From: Acinetobacter wuhouensis | GTDB lineage: Bacteria; Pseudomonadota; Gammaproteobacteria; Pseudomonadales; Moraxellaceae | Assembly: GCF_001696605.3 (NCBI RefSeq) | Contig: NZ_CP031716.1 | Location: 1,302,001 to 1,366,000 of the forward strand | Direction: 5' to 3' | Length of the DNA: 64,000 nt | Shown: piece after piece, positions 24,385-32,312 of the stretch | Layout of the letters: every line of letters begins with the position of its first letter | Position numbering within the stretch: the stretch's first letter is position 1 | Made by a program: the position numbers and the translations under genes | Notes under the pieces: model-generated | Told to the model about the DNA's origin: nothing | Database searches by the model: none | The model's input: the letters and a program-made list of their open reading frames with translations, nothing else

Positions 24385-24593
24385 ATGAAAGACTGTTAGC
24401 TTTAAAAGAACTTGGATTTGTGACGCTGTGCAATTTGCTCAGCTATAAGCGCAAACGGTGGGATGCAGAAACCAGCCGTATAAATCGGTTTGAATCCAAT
24501 GTGATTTCGTCACACATTGAGTTAGCCTCAGAGCCTCAAATTGTGGGTGACTCCCCGACCAATGGAATTGAAAGACACAAAGCAAATCAATAG
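24385..24593 (+). pseudogene. Small frameshifted phage gene
   Basis: An ATG at 24385 with a good TTGAGGA ribosome site stops after four codons. Shifting frame at 24393 opens 66 codons that look like a real protein (LLALKELGFVTLCNLLSYKR, then KRWDAETSRINRFESNVI) and end at 24593. The long frame has no start of its own. A one-base change near 24388-24392 would join the two. I do not recognise the protein. Confidence 0.4.
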
Positions 24594-24667
24594 CTAACTT
24601 TGAGATGTTTGTCGTGTTGAGTAGCGGTAGATCAGTTGCCGAGTTGATCAATATCGTAATCTAAGGC

Positions 24668-24699
24668 AAGGATGTGGCTGATCACCACGTCCTTTTTTT
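24668..24699 (+). terminator. Strong intrinsic terminator before the tRNA-like element
   Basis: AAGGATGTGG (24668-24677) and CCACGTCCTT (24685-24694) pair over 10 bp with one T-G wobble, followed by seven T residues (24693-24699). Confidence 0.8.
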
Positions 24700-24761
24700 G
24701 CGCCATTAGCTCAGTTGGTAAGAGCCGTTTTGGGTCGTAGGTTCAAGTCCTACATGGCGCA
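24700..24761 (+). tRNA. tRNA-like element lacking the anticodon arm
   Basis: The element has a perfect 7-bp acceptor stem (GCGCCAT with ATGGCGC), the linker TA, a D-stem GCTC/GAGC with loop AGTTGGTAA, and a perfect T-arm GTAGG-TTCAAGT-CCTAC. Between the D-stem and T-stem only 11 bases remain (CGTTTTGGGTC) where about 23 are normal, so the anticodon stem is gone. TTTTGGG resembles the anticodon loop of a UGG proline tRNA. No CCA is encoded. It is either a decayed phage tRNA or a functional tRNA mimic. Confidence 0.6.
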
Positions 24762-24781
24762 CTAATATTCAAGAGATCAAT

Positions 24782-24886
24782 ATGCTTAGATTATTGAAAC
24801 AATTGTTCTGCGTTCACGAATATGAGTACGAATCAGATATTTTTGTGCAAATTGAATGCCGTAAGTGTGGCAAATTGAAAAAGTAA
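24782..24886 (+). CDS. 34-residue Cys-rich phage micropeptide
   Basis: The frame from ATG 24782 encodes MLRLLKQLFCVHEYEYESDI followed by FVQIECRKCGKLKK. Cys10, His12 and the CRKC pair form a plausible single zinc site. The ribosome site is weak (AAGAG). It lies between the tRNA-like element and a terminator. Function unknown. Confidence 0.5.
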   Translation: MLRLLKQLFCVHEYEYESDIFVQIECRKCGKLKK

Positions 24887-24930
24887 CCCCGCCACTTCGG
24901 TGGCATTTTGCTGAACGTATTACGGCACAT

Positions 24931-24968
24931 AACCCTGCTCAACTAAATAACTGAGTGGGGTTTTTCTT
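24931..24968 (+). terminator. Intrinsic terminator
   Basis: ACCCTGCTCA and TGAGTGGGGT pair over about 10 bp with wobble pairs, followed by TTTTTCTTTT. It is the fourth rightward terminator between the late promoter and the packaging genes. Confidence 0.7.
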
Positions 24969-24986
24969 TTCTTATTGGTGGTGGTC

Positions 24987-25166
24987 ATGGTTGATCGTGT
25001 AGAAGCATATAAAAACTTAGAAATACTTAAAGCAAACCAAGCGCGGTTAATGAATTACAACCATCTCTTTTCAAGCCATGCATTTAAACAAGACTGTATT
25101 GGTGAGTTAAGAAAGATTGGCAAACAGATTGCAAGCATAGAGAAGCAGCTCAATGCGAAGTCCTAA
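24987..25166 (+). CDS. Hypothetical coiled-coil phage protein, 59 aa
   Basis: From the ATG at 24987, after GGTGGTGG, the protein is mostly helical (VEAYKNLEILKANQARLMNY; LRKIGKQIASIEKQLNA). It overlaps the next gene by 14 bp. No family is recognised. Confidence 0.55.
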   Translation: MVDRVEAYKNLEILKANQARLMNYNHLFSSHAFKQDCIGELRKIGKQIASIEKQLNAKS

Positions 25167-25428
25167 GCGGCTGGCTGAGATCAGAAAGCTTCCGTGTGTA
25201 AGGTGCGGTAATCCTAATTCACAAGCTGCTCACAGTAATTCAGCAAAGCATGGTAAAGGCAGGGGAATCAAAAGTTCTGACCTATTTGTAATTCCCCTTT
25301 GCTTTAAATGCCATGCTGCGTTTGATCGGTTTGAGTTGGGTAATCGGGCAGAAAGTGAAAAGCTATTCGAACAATGGCTAGTCAAGACTGAGTTGATGGT
25401 GGGTAAAAGGGATGAAGAATACTTTTAA
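25153..25428 (+). CDS. Ref/DUF968-like HNH-fold recombination nuclease
   Basis: The 91-residue protein has an LPCVRCGNPNSQAAHSNSAK motif, SSDLFVIPLCFKCHAAFDRF and a final FEQWL. This is the signature of the C-terminal nuclease domain of phage P1 Ref (RecA-dependent nuclease) and of DUF968 proteins, an HNH variant with two Cys pairs. Beside NinB, a role in recombination is likely. It is the nuclease domain only, without the N-terminal basic tail of P1 Ref. Confidence 0.65.
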   Translation: MRSPKRLAEIRKLPCVRCGNPNSQAAHSNSAKHGKGRGIKSSDLFVIPLCFKCHAAFDRFELGNRAESEKLFEQWLVKTELMVGKRDEEYF

Positions 25429-25915
25429 ACTCGAACCTGCAACATTCGTCATTAAGTCGTTTGAAGAAGTGGGTAAAGCAATTGCCTACATGCATAGACA
25501 TCATGCGAATGCGTTAAGTGATGGCAAGCCTTTAGTTGTTCGGATAGATCAAAAGCAAGAAGATCGAAGCAAGGCGCAGAACAGACTTTATTGGCTATGG
25601 GTGTCGCAGTGGGCAAAACATCAGGGCACCGATAAAGACACAGAGCATTTATTTTTCAAGAAGCAATTCCTAGCACGTATTTATCATCGTGATGATGTGG
25701 GTCAATACAGAAAGACGTTTGCAGCAGTCAAGGTTTTGAAAGATCAAAAGCACCCGCAATACCAACAAGTGGCAGATGGCTTGAATGAATTGATTAGCAC
25801 AACGGATGCAACGATCGATCAGTTCACCGAGTATTTGAATGACATTCATGCATTTTGTAATAAACATGGGTGTTGGTTGAATACACCTGATGATTTGATG
25901 TATTTGAGGGAATAA
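25412..25915 (+). CDS. ninB: NinB-family recombination protein
   Basis: The 167-residue protein matches NinB (lambda Orf) traits: RIDQKQEDRSKAQNRLYWLW near residues 45-65, HLFFKKQFLARIYHRDDV, and a C-terminal TEYLNDIHAFCNKHGCWL helix. In lambda this protein helps load the annealing machinery at single-strand/SSB junctions. It overlaps the Ref-like gene by 17 bp. Confidence 0.82.
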   Translation: MKNTFKLEPATFVIKSFEEVGKAIAYMHRHHANALSDGKPLVVRIDQKQEDRSKAQNRLYWLWVSQWAKHQGTDKDTEHLFFKKQFLARIYHRDDVGQYRKTFAAVKVLKDQKHPQYQQVADGLNELISTTDATIDQFTEYLNDIHAFCNKHGCWLNTPDDLMYLRE

Positions 25916-25917
25916 CT

Positions 25918-26037
25918 ATGGCATGTGAAGGTTGTGAACAACGCAGACAAAAACTAAAGGCAATGTATGACAACTCAAAAGAATCCATCACAAAAGCAAT
26001 TGCTCGACTTACTAACCGAGATCGTAAAGCAGAATAA
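25918..26037 (+). CDS. 39-residue phage micropeptide
   Basis: The frame MACEGCEQRRQKLKAMYDNS followed by KESITKAIARLTNRDRKAE starts two bases after the ninB stop codon, with a weak ribosome site. It has a CEGC pair and a basic helix. It overlaps the following gene by 71 bp in another frame, so one of the two may be spurious, though both look protein-like. Confidence 0.45.
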   Translation: MACEGCEQRRQKLKAMYDNSKESITKAIARLTNRDRKAE

Positions 26038-26167
26038 TCAAGTGTTGCAGCAGAACAGTCAGCTTATTCAGATGCTGGTAACACAGAGCAGTCAGATACA
26101 GGAGCTGTTGCTCCAGTTAAATCCCGACGAGGACGAGCCAAGCCAACATGAGTACCTTGATTCATGA
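25967..26167 (+). CDS. Glutamine-rich coiled-coil phage protein, 66 aa
   Basis: The protein is a run of Gln/Leu heptads (KQNNQVLQQNSQLIQMLV) with an acidic tail (NPDEDEPSQHEY), consistent with a small coiled coil. An AAAGGC site precedes the ATG. It is nested with the 39-residue frame above. No signal peptide or lipobox is present, so this is not an Rz/Rz1 pair. Confidence 0.5.
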   Translation: MTTQKNPSQKQLLDLLTEIVKQNNQVLQQNSQLIQMLVTQSSQIQELLLQLNPDEDEPSQHEYLDS

Positions 26168-26227
26168 AACTCCCGAGACTCCAAACCAAATTGCAGGCAA
26201 TGACACCGAAGGCAAATAGGTGGTGAT

Positions 26228-26560
26228 ATGAGCAACACTCCATCATGGCGCAGCGACAAGCGAACATCAAGCGAACGTGGATATAACTCAAGATGGCGCA
26301 AGGCCAGAGAGTCGTATCTAAGGTCACATCCTTTGTGTGTCATGTGTGAAGAACAAAATAAGATTGTGGTTGCAACCGTAGTCAATCACATCATTCCGCA
26401 TAAGGGTGATCAGTCTTTGTTTTGGGATAAGAGCAACTGGCAAGCGGTGTGCAAATTACATCATGACTCCACCATTCAGAGACAAGAAAAGCGTGAAGTA
26501 ATCATTGGTTGTGATGAGCGTGGTATTCCGCTTGATCCTAATCATCACTGGAATAAATAG
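26228..26560 (+). CDS. HNH endonuclease of the packaging module
   Basis: The 110-residue protein is the HNH nuclease seen next to terminase genes of HK97-like cos phages: ERGYNSRWRKARESYLRSHP, LCVMCEEQ, VVNHIIPHKGD, FWDKSNWQAVCKLHHDS. The Cys/His centre (H-N-H) is complete. In related phages this protein is needed for cos cleavage with the terminase. It is followed by a 110-bp gap and then terS. Confidence 0.87.
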   Translation: MSNTPSWRSDKRTSSERGYNSRWRKARESYLRSHPLCVMCEEQNKIVVATVVNHIIPHKGDQSLFWDKSNWQAVCKLHHDSTIQRQEKREVIIGCDERGIPLDPNHHWNK

Positions 26561-26670
26561 AACAAAATCAATTAGATGGTGGGGGATGGGTATTCTTCAG
26601 GAGTTTTGCCTTTAGGAACCGCCCCCGAAACTCACTTTTAGTTCTATTGGGATTTTAAAGGCTGGAACAC
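26561..26670. other. Non-coding gap before terS, candidate cos region
   Basis: I see no coding frame. The gap has a C-run (ACCGCCCCCGAAAC) and a short inverted repeat GAGTTT (26601-26606) with AAACTC (26628-26633). A cohesive-end site is usually found here in HNH-TerS-TerL phages. Confidence 0.35.
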
Positions 26671-27135
26671 ATGGCGGGAAGAAAGCGGTCAGACAGCACT
26701 CATGTCAAAACGCAATTAGTAGATGATCAGGATATTGCACCACCAGGACACGTTCAACTTCGAGATATTGACATGCCGTTTTGGTATGCACTTGTGCGCG
26801 CGCGCGTAAAGGAAAGTTGGAACACGGTAGACCTGCAACATGCAGCAAACCTAGCTCGCTGTCAGGCAGACATTGAGCGCATCCAGCAAGAGATTCTTGA
26901 GGAGGGTGACACGCTAACCAATGATCGTGGGACGGTTGTTCTAAACCCTAAGCATTCGCTACTGGAAACGCTTAGTCGCAGATCAATCGCACTGTCAAAA
27001 CATATTCAAGTTCATGCAGTGGCAACGGTTGGTGAGTCAGACAAGCAACGCGGGAAAAACTCAGCAGCAGCGAAAGGCAGACAGACTGCTGAAAAAACCA
27101 AAGAATCAGATGATTTACTGGCTCGACCGAGCTGA
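26671..27135 (+). CDS. Terminase small subunit, P27 family
   Basis: The 154-residue protein recognises phage DNA and regulates the large subunit. It has the P27-family look: basic N-terminus (MAGRKRSDSTHVKT), APPGHVQLRDIDMPFWYALV, a central helix pair (DLQHAANLARCQADIERIQQ), LNPKHSLLETLSRRSIALSK, and a basic flexible tail. It precedes the large subunit by 35 bp. Confidence 0.87.
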   Translation: MAGRKRSDSTHVKTQLVDDQDIAPPGHVQLRDIDMPFWYALVRARVKESWNTVDLQHAANLARCQADIERIQQEILEEGDTLTNDRGTVVLNPKHSLLETLSRRSIALSKHIQVHAVATVGESDKQRGKNSAAAKGRQTAEKTKESDDLLARPS

Positions 27136-27170
27136 TTTTTTTAATGCCTATCGTCTTATAGGTGGAATGT

Positions 27171-28691
27171 ATGACACGCGGTGAACGAGTAATTGCATTT
27201 ATCGAAAGATACTGCAAAGCACCAGAGGGTGCGCATGTTGGTCAGCCGATCATTCTTGAGGATTTTCAAAAGAAATTTATTTTGGATGTTTATGACAATC
27301 CGCATGGAACACACACAGCAATTTTGAGCATCGCACGAAAGAATGGTAAAACCGCTTTAATCGCAGGCATCCTTTTAGCTCACTTGATTGGCCCAGAAGC
27401 AAAGCAGAACAGCCAGATCGTCAGTGGCGCATTGTCGCGAGATCAGGCAGCCATTGTTTTCAAACTGGCCGTGAAGATGATTAATCTGAATGAAGACTTG
27501 CAAGACTTGGTTCATATCATTCCATCGACAAAAACGCTCGTAGGCTTGGCGAAAAACGTCGAGTTCAGGGCGTTATCAGCAGAAGGAAAAACAACACACG
27601 GTCTATCGCCTATTTTGGCAATTCTTGATGAAACGGGACAGGTAAAAGGGCCGCAAGATGAATTTGTTGATGCGGTGGTGACAGCTCAGGGCGCACATGA
27701 AGCACCACTCTTGATGGTGATTAGTACGCAGGCTGCCACTGATGCAGACCTGCTGAGTATCTGGATTGATGATGCGCTAAAGGGTGAAGATCCAAAGACA
27801 GTGTGCCACCTATACACCACACCAATGGATAGCGATATTTTAGATAAGAACTCATGGAAGCTATCCAATCCAGCATTGGGCAAGTTTAGGTCGGAGCCTG
27901 ATATGCAAAAATTAGCAGAAAAGGCCAGTCGGATGCCGAGTGCTGAAAACACTTTCCGAAACCTAAACTTGAATCAGCGTGTTTCCACCGTGTCACCGTT
28001 TATTGCCAAACAGACTTGGGATACATGCCTTGATGAATTACCGCCAATTTATGAGTGTGATGAAGTATGGGCAGGACTGGATTTGTCGGCTCGTACCGAC
28101 TTGACTGCTTGCGTGTTTTTAGGAAAAAAAGACAACAAGTTTTATGTTTACCCGTATATCTGGACTCCAAGTATTGGACTAGATGACAGAGCAAAACGTG
28201 ACCGTGTGCCGTACGACCTGTTTGTGAAACAAGGGCACATGTTCACCACGCCAGGCGCAACTGTAGATTATGGTTTTGTGGCACAAATGATTGGTGAAAT
28301 AGCATCTGAGTTAAAAATACTTCATTCGATTGCATTTGATAGATGGCGTATTGATGTGTTTAAGAAGGAGTGCGACCTAATAGGCTTAGAGTTGCCACTA
28401 GTCCCATTTGGACAGGGATTTAAAGACATGTCTCCAGCGTTAGATACATTAGAAGCTGAACTGTTAAATGCCAGGATTGTGCATAACGACAACCCTGTTT
28501 TGGAGCTTGCAGCAGCAAATGCTGTAGTGGTTAAGGATCCAGCAGGCGGTCGAAAACTGGATAAATCAAAAGCCACTAACCGAATTGACCCTATCGTGGC
28601 CCTAGCAATGGCCTGTGGTGTTTCCAATTTTAAAGATGAAACAGTCAACTATGACATTGACGGATATTTAGAGGACATCGTGATAGCATGA
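27171..28691 (+). CDS. terL: Terminase large subunit
   Basis: The packaging motor and nuclease, 506 aa from the ATG at 27171 after AGGTGG; the GTG three codons earlier directly follows a stop codon and is less likely. The ATPase part has a Walker A variant in LSIARKNGKTAL (about residue 56) and Walker B in PILAILDETG (about residue 150). The RNase H-like nuclease part starts with VWAGLDLSARTDLTACVF and ends with TNRIDPIVALAMA, both carrying the metal-binding Asp. It overlaps the portal gene by 4 bp. Confidence 0.93.
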   Translation: MTRGERVIAFIERYCKAPEGAHVGQPIILEDFQKKFILDVYDNPHGTHTAILSIARKNGKTALIAGILLAHLIGPEAKQNSQIVSGALSRDQAAIVFKLAVKMINLNEDLQDLVHIIPSTKTLVGLAKNVEFRALSAEGKTTHGLSPILAILDETGQVKGPQDEFVDAVVTAQGAHEAPLLMVISTQAATDADLLSIWIDDALKGEDPKTVCHLYTTPMDSDILDKNSWKLSNPALGKFRSEPDMQKLAEKASRMPSAENTFRNLNLNQRVSTVSPFIAKQTWDTCLDELPPIYECDEVWAGLDLSARTDLTACVFLGKKDNKFYVYPYIWTPSIGLDDRAKRDRVPYDLFVKQGHMFTTPGATVDYGFVAQMIGEIASELKILHSIAFDRWRIDVFKKECDLIGLELPLVPFGQGFKDMSPALDTLEAELLNARIVHNDNPVLELAAANAVVVKDPAGGRKLDKSKATNRIDPIVALAMACGVSNFKDETVNYDIDGYLEDIVIA

Positions 28692-29923
28692 GCGACTTAC
28701 AAGACACGGGATTCTGGTCTCGCTTCTGGTCACGATTGACTGGAAAAACTCAATTAAAGAAAGGGGATGCTTCCTATCCGGTAGATAGTTACATGTCTTC
28801 TGGTGGTGCGGTGGTCAGCCCTGAAACATCCCTGAAGTTATCGGCAGTTTGGGCATGTGTAAAACTACGCGCTGAAACTATTTCAACATTGCCACTTCAC
28901 CTATACGACACTGAAAAAAAGATTGCCAAGGACCACGAACTGTATCGAATCTTGCATGATTCACCCAATGCAGATATGTGCGCCAGTGAATTTTGGCAGA
29001 TTCAATCTGCATGCTTAGATTTATGGGGTAATGCGTACAGTTATATTGCTCGCCGCAATAATCGCAGTGTTATTTCTTTAGAGCCATTGTTTCCTAGTGA
29101 AATGGTTAAAAAGCGCCTGAAAGACGGAAGCTTTGAATACCATTACACGGAAAACGGCAAAGTTAAGATCTATACCGATGATGAAATTCTGCACTTTAAG
29201 GGATTTACTTTGGATGGTTATGTGGGCTTATCGGCAATTCAGTTTTTTGCACAGACGATTGGTATGCAGTTTGATGCAAATAATCAGGCGCAGGACTGGT
29301 TCAAGAATGGCTTGAAGGTCGGTGGTTTTCTTGAGAGTGGAGAAACAACGCTAACCAAAGAGCAGCGCCATTCTTTACGTGAAAGCCTTTCTATGTTCAG
29401 CCGACCCGAGAATGCTGGAAAATACATGGTGCTTGAGGCAGGAATGAAAGTGGCTAGTGCTGCAAATATCCGAATTAATCCGGTTGATGCACAGCTTCTT
29501 GAAAGTCGTTATTTCGGTATTGAGGAAATTTGTCGGGCCTTTGGTGTGCCGCCTCAACTGATTGGACACACAAACAAAGCCAGCTCATGGGCATCAAGCC
29601 TTGAACAAACCAATCAGGGCTTTCTTACTTACTCATTAAACCCACAACTGGTTCGATATGAGCAGACAATCGCTCGGAAGTTGTTGCTACCACACGAGAA
29701 GTATCTTTATCGCCCTAAATTTGCGGTTGATGGGTTGCTACGTGCCAACAATACAGCAAGAGCTGACTTCTACGTGAAGATGACTCAGAATGGCCTATAC
29801 ACCCGCAATGAAGTGCGAGAGCTTGAGGATATGCCAAGGGCTGATGATCCAACCGCAGACAAGTTGATGGTTCAGATGCAAATGGTCCCATTGGGCGCCG
29901 AAAAAGGTGAAACAAATGAATAG
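28688..29923 (+). CDS. HK97-family portal protein
   Basis: The 411-residue protein forms the dodecameric DNA channel at one capsid vertex. Family hallmarks: KLSAVWACVKLRAETISTLP, ISLEPLFPSEM, DEILHFKGFTLDGYVGLSAI, and FGIEEICRAFGVPPQLIGHT. It is placed between the terminase and the prohead protease, as in HK97. Overlap with the protease gene start is small. Confidence 0.94.
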   Translation: MSDLQDTGFWSRFWSRLTGKTQLKKGDASYPVDSYMSSGGAVVSPETSLKLSAVWACVKLRAETISTLPLHLYDTEKKIAKDHELYRILHDSPNADMCASEFWQIQSACLDLWGNAYSYIARRNNRSVISLEPLFPSEMVKKRLKDGSFEYHYTENGKVKIYTDDEILHFKGFTLDGYVGLSAIQFFAQTIGMQFDANNQAQDWFKNGLKVGGFLESGETTLTKEQRHSLRESLSMFSRPENAGKYMVLEAGMKVASAANIRINPVDAQLLESRYFGIEEICRAFGVPPQLIGHTNKASSWASSLEQTNQGFLTYSLNPQLVRYEQTIARKLLLPHEKYLYRPKFAVDGLLRANNTARADFYVKMTQNGLYTRNEVRELEDMPRADDPTADKLMVQMQMVPLGAEKGETNE

Positions 29924-30578
29924 AAAAAGTTTTAATTTAGATATTAAAGCCGTCCAAGAGGACGGTTTTTTTTCGGGTTACGGTGCGGTTTTTGGGAATC
30001 TGGACTGGTACAACGACATTATTTTGCCGGGTGCATTTAAGAATACGCTGGCCAAGTGGTCTGACAAGGGGAAATTCCCGCCAGTGCTATGGAATCACAG
30101 CACCAATGAGCCTATCGGGGTTTATACCAAGCTGGTCGAAGATGAAAAAGGCTTGTATGTCGAAGGTAAATTACTGGTTGATGATGTTCCAAAAGCAAAG
30201 TCTACACATGCTCTTTTAAAGGCTGGTGCAATCGATGGTCTAAGCATTGGCTACCGCACAGTTAAATCCAGCTACAACGAAAACACAGATATTCGTGAGT
30301 TGATTGAGTTGGATTTGGGTGAAATCTCAATTGTCACCACGCCAGCCAATGAGAAAAGCACAGTTATTTCTGTGAAATCCAAATTAGAAGAAGGCGAACT
30401 GCCAACTTTACCTGAATTTGAAAAGTTCCTGAGAGAGTCAGGCTTTTCAAAAACGCAAGCCACTGCAATCGCTGGCAAGGGTCTGCGCCATCTTTTGAGC
30501 GAGTCTGAAGATGAAAAACTACAAGCGAAATCTATTTCTACCGCATTAAATATTTTAAGAGGAAGTCAAAATGACTGA
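29916..30578 (+). CDS. HK97-family prohead protease
   Basis: This serine protease trims the capsid protein during maturation. It starts at the ATG at 29916 after AAAGGTG. Motifs: FSGYGAVFGNLDWYNDIILP, the active-site His in PPVLWNHSTNEPIGV, the Ser in AIDGLSIGYRTV, and LGEISIVTTPANEKSTV. It overlaps the capsid gene by 8 bp, a typical coupling. Confidence 0.93.
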   Translation: MNRKSFNLDIKAVQEDGFFSGYGAVFGNLDWYNDIILPGAFKNTLAKWSDKGKFPPVLWNHSTNEPIGVYTKLVEDEKGLYVEGKLLVDDVPKAKSTHALLKAGAIDGLSIGYRTVKSSYNENTDIRELIELDLGEISIVTTPANEKSTVISVKSKLEEGELPTLPEFEKFLRESGFSKTQATAIAGKGLRHLLSESEDEKLQAKSISTALNILRGSQND

Positions 30579-31773
30579 TCAAAATTTAGAACAACTCGCT
30601 CAAGAGTTTAAAAAACAAGTCGATGAAGTTAAAGGTATTGCTGAAGACTTCAAAGGCAAGCGTGAGCATGGCGACAAAATTGCCGAAGGCGCAAAGCAGG
30701 CTGCAGATGAAGCAATCACTAAATTAAACGAGCTTAAAGCTCGCATCGATGAAGTTGAGCAGAAAGCTGCCCGTCGCCCGCATGAAGGTAATGAAGAGGT
30801 TAAATCTCTTGGTCGTCAATTTGTGGAATCTGATCAGTTTAAATCACTGGTTGGTTCGGCTGGACAGCGCGGCAAAGCAAACCTTGAAATTAAAGCCACC
30901 ATTACTTCAGCAACCACGGATGCTGCGGGTTCGGCTGGCGATCTAGTACAAGCCACACGCATTCCAGGCATTATTGCTCCACAGGATCGTAAGCTTACGA
31001 TTCGTGACCTGTTGATGCAGGGTCGCATGGATGGTAATGCTCTTGAATTTGTTCAAGAAACTGGCTTCACAAACAACGCTGGAATGGTTGCTGAGGGTGC
31101 GAAAAAACCTGAATCGGATATCAAATTCGATCTTAAATCGACTACCGCAAAAGTTATTGCTCATTACATGAAGGCATCACGCCAAATCTTGGATGATGCA
31201 TCACAATTGCAGTCGTACATTGATGGTCGCTTACGCTACGGCTTGGCTTTCAAAGAAGAACAGCAAATTTTAAATGGTGATGGTACTGGTCAAAACTTGT
31301 TAGGTATTATTCCGCAAGCATCTGCCTATGTTCGCCCTACAGGTGTAACCACTACAGCAGAAAGCAAGCTTGATACTCTGCGCTTCGCAATGCTTCAGGC
31401 AATTCTTGCTGAATACCCTGCAAGCGGCCATGTGCTAAACCCGATTGACTGGGCTGCAATCGAAACCCTGAAAGACACATCTGGTCAGTACATCATTGGC
31501 AATCCACAAGGCAACTTAAACCCGACTCTGTGGGGTCTTCCGGTTGCAGAAACACAGGCGATTGCTGCGGGTAAATTCCTGACTGGTGCCTTCTCAATGG
31601 GTGCTCAAATCTTTGATCGCTGGCAGTCTCGTGTAGAGGTGGCAACTGAGAACGAAGATGATTTCGTTAAGAACTTAGTAACCATTCTTGCGGAAGAGCG
31701 TCTGGCGCTTGCTGTGTATCGTCCTGAAGCATTTATATATGGAGATATTACTCCAGCAGTTGCTGGCGGTTAA
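30571..31773 (+). CDS. HK97-type major capsid protein
   Basis: This 400-residue precursor has an N-terminal coiled-coil delta domain (residues 1-75, EQLAQEFKKQVDEVKGIAED) that acts as internal scaffold and is removed by the protease. The HK97 fold follows, with KLTIRDLLMQGRMDGNALEF, an E-loop region AEGAKKPESDIKFDL, and P/A-domain parts such as LNPIDWAAIETLKDTSGQY, LWGLPV and a final ERLALAVYRPEAFIYGD. No broken segment is visible. It should be the most abundant virion protein. Confidence 0.95.
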   Translation: MTDQNLEQLAQEFKKQVDEVKGIAEDFKGKREHGDKIAEGAKQAADEAITKLNELKARIDEVEQKAARRPHEGNEEVKSLGRQFVESDQFKSLVGSAGQRGKANLEIKATITSATTDAAGSAGDLVQATRIPGIIAPQDRKLTIRDLLMQGRMDGNALEFVQETGFTNNAGMVAEGAKKPESDIKFDLKSTTAKVIAHYMKASRQILDDASQLQSYIDGRLRYGLAFKEEQQILNGDGTGQNLLGIIPQASAYVRPTGVTTTAESKLDTLRFAMLQAILAEYPASGHVLNPIDWAAIETLKDTSGQYIIGNPQGNLNPTLWGLPVAETQAIAAGKFLTGAFSMGAQIFDRWQSRVEVATENEDDFVKNLVTILAEERLALAVYRPEAFIYGDITPAVAGG

Positions 31774-31826
31774 TCCAAAATCCAATAAGGGCCAAATTGC
31801 TGGCCCTTATTTATTAGGAGATAGTC

Positions 31827-32009
31827 ATGACTGAGTACGACGTTAAGCGTGAGCACTATGGCGATAAGTATTACCAAACTGGTGACAAACGCACAGCTAA
31901 TCCAGCGGATGTAAAGCACTTAGTAGATAAAGGTGTTTTGGTTGAACCTGTGGAAGAACCAAAACCTAAAACAACCAAAACCACAGCAAAACGGGCGAAA
32001 CCAGAATGA
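31827..32009 (+). CDS. Small head-region protein, 60 aa
   Basis: This protein is lysine-rich at its C-terminus (KPKTTKTTAKRAKP) with an N-terminal TEYDVKREHYGDKYYQTGDK part and VKHLVDKGVL, like small proteins often encoded after phage capsid genes. A TTAGGAG site precedes the ATG. It overlaps the next gene by 4 bp. Exact role unknown, perhaps head decoration or assembly. Confidence 0.65.
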   Translation: MTEYDVKREHYGDKYYQTGDKRTANPADVKHLVDKGVLVEPVEEPKPKTTKTTAKRAKPE

Positions 32010-32311
32010 TTGATCTCGCAAAAGCTAAGTTGCATTGTCATGTAGATCATGATGATGAAGATACTTTGATACAGACATATATCGATGCTGCCAATGAGCA
32101 AATTCAAATAAACCTAGATCGCAAAGTTATCGCAACCGAGGCTGAGCGAGTAAATGAAAACGATCTAGTTGATAACAGCTTGCTTGATGCTGCTCGACTT
32201 CTCTACGTGGGGCATCTGTATAAAAACCGAGAGGCAACATCTCAAGGGATTACTGAGTTGCCACTTGGTTACTGGAACTGCATCCAGCCTTATCGTGATA
32301 TGGGGGTGTGA
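32006..32311 (+). CDS. Head-tail connector protein, gp6/YqbG type
   Basis: The 101-residue protein has the typical first-connector helices: MIDLAKAKLHCHVDHDDEDT, LIQTYIDAANEQIQINLDRK, and LLDAARLLYVGHLYKNREA. In HK97-like phages gp6 forms the ring below the portal. It lies in the expected place. Confidence 0.87.
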   Translation: MIDLAKAKLHCHVDHDDEDTLIQTYIDAANEQIQINLDRKVIATEAERVNENDLVDNSLLDAARLLYVGHLYKNREATSQGITELPLGYWNCIQPYRDMGV

Positions 32312-32312
32312 T

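Noticed and set aside
24610..24669. A 19-codon frame starting MFVVLSSGRS
   Set aside because: Weak ribosome site and no neighbouring coupling; likely chance.
25918..26167. Rz/Rz1 spanin pair because of nested frames
   Set aside because: Neither protein has a signal peptide, membrane helix or lipobox, and the place is far from the lysis genes.
26148..26219. A 23-codon frame (MSTLIHETPETPNQ...)
   Set aside because: No clear ribosome site, overlaps the preceding gene, and no structural features; too short to support.
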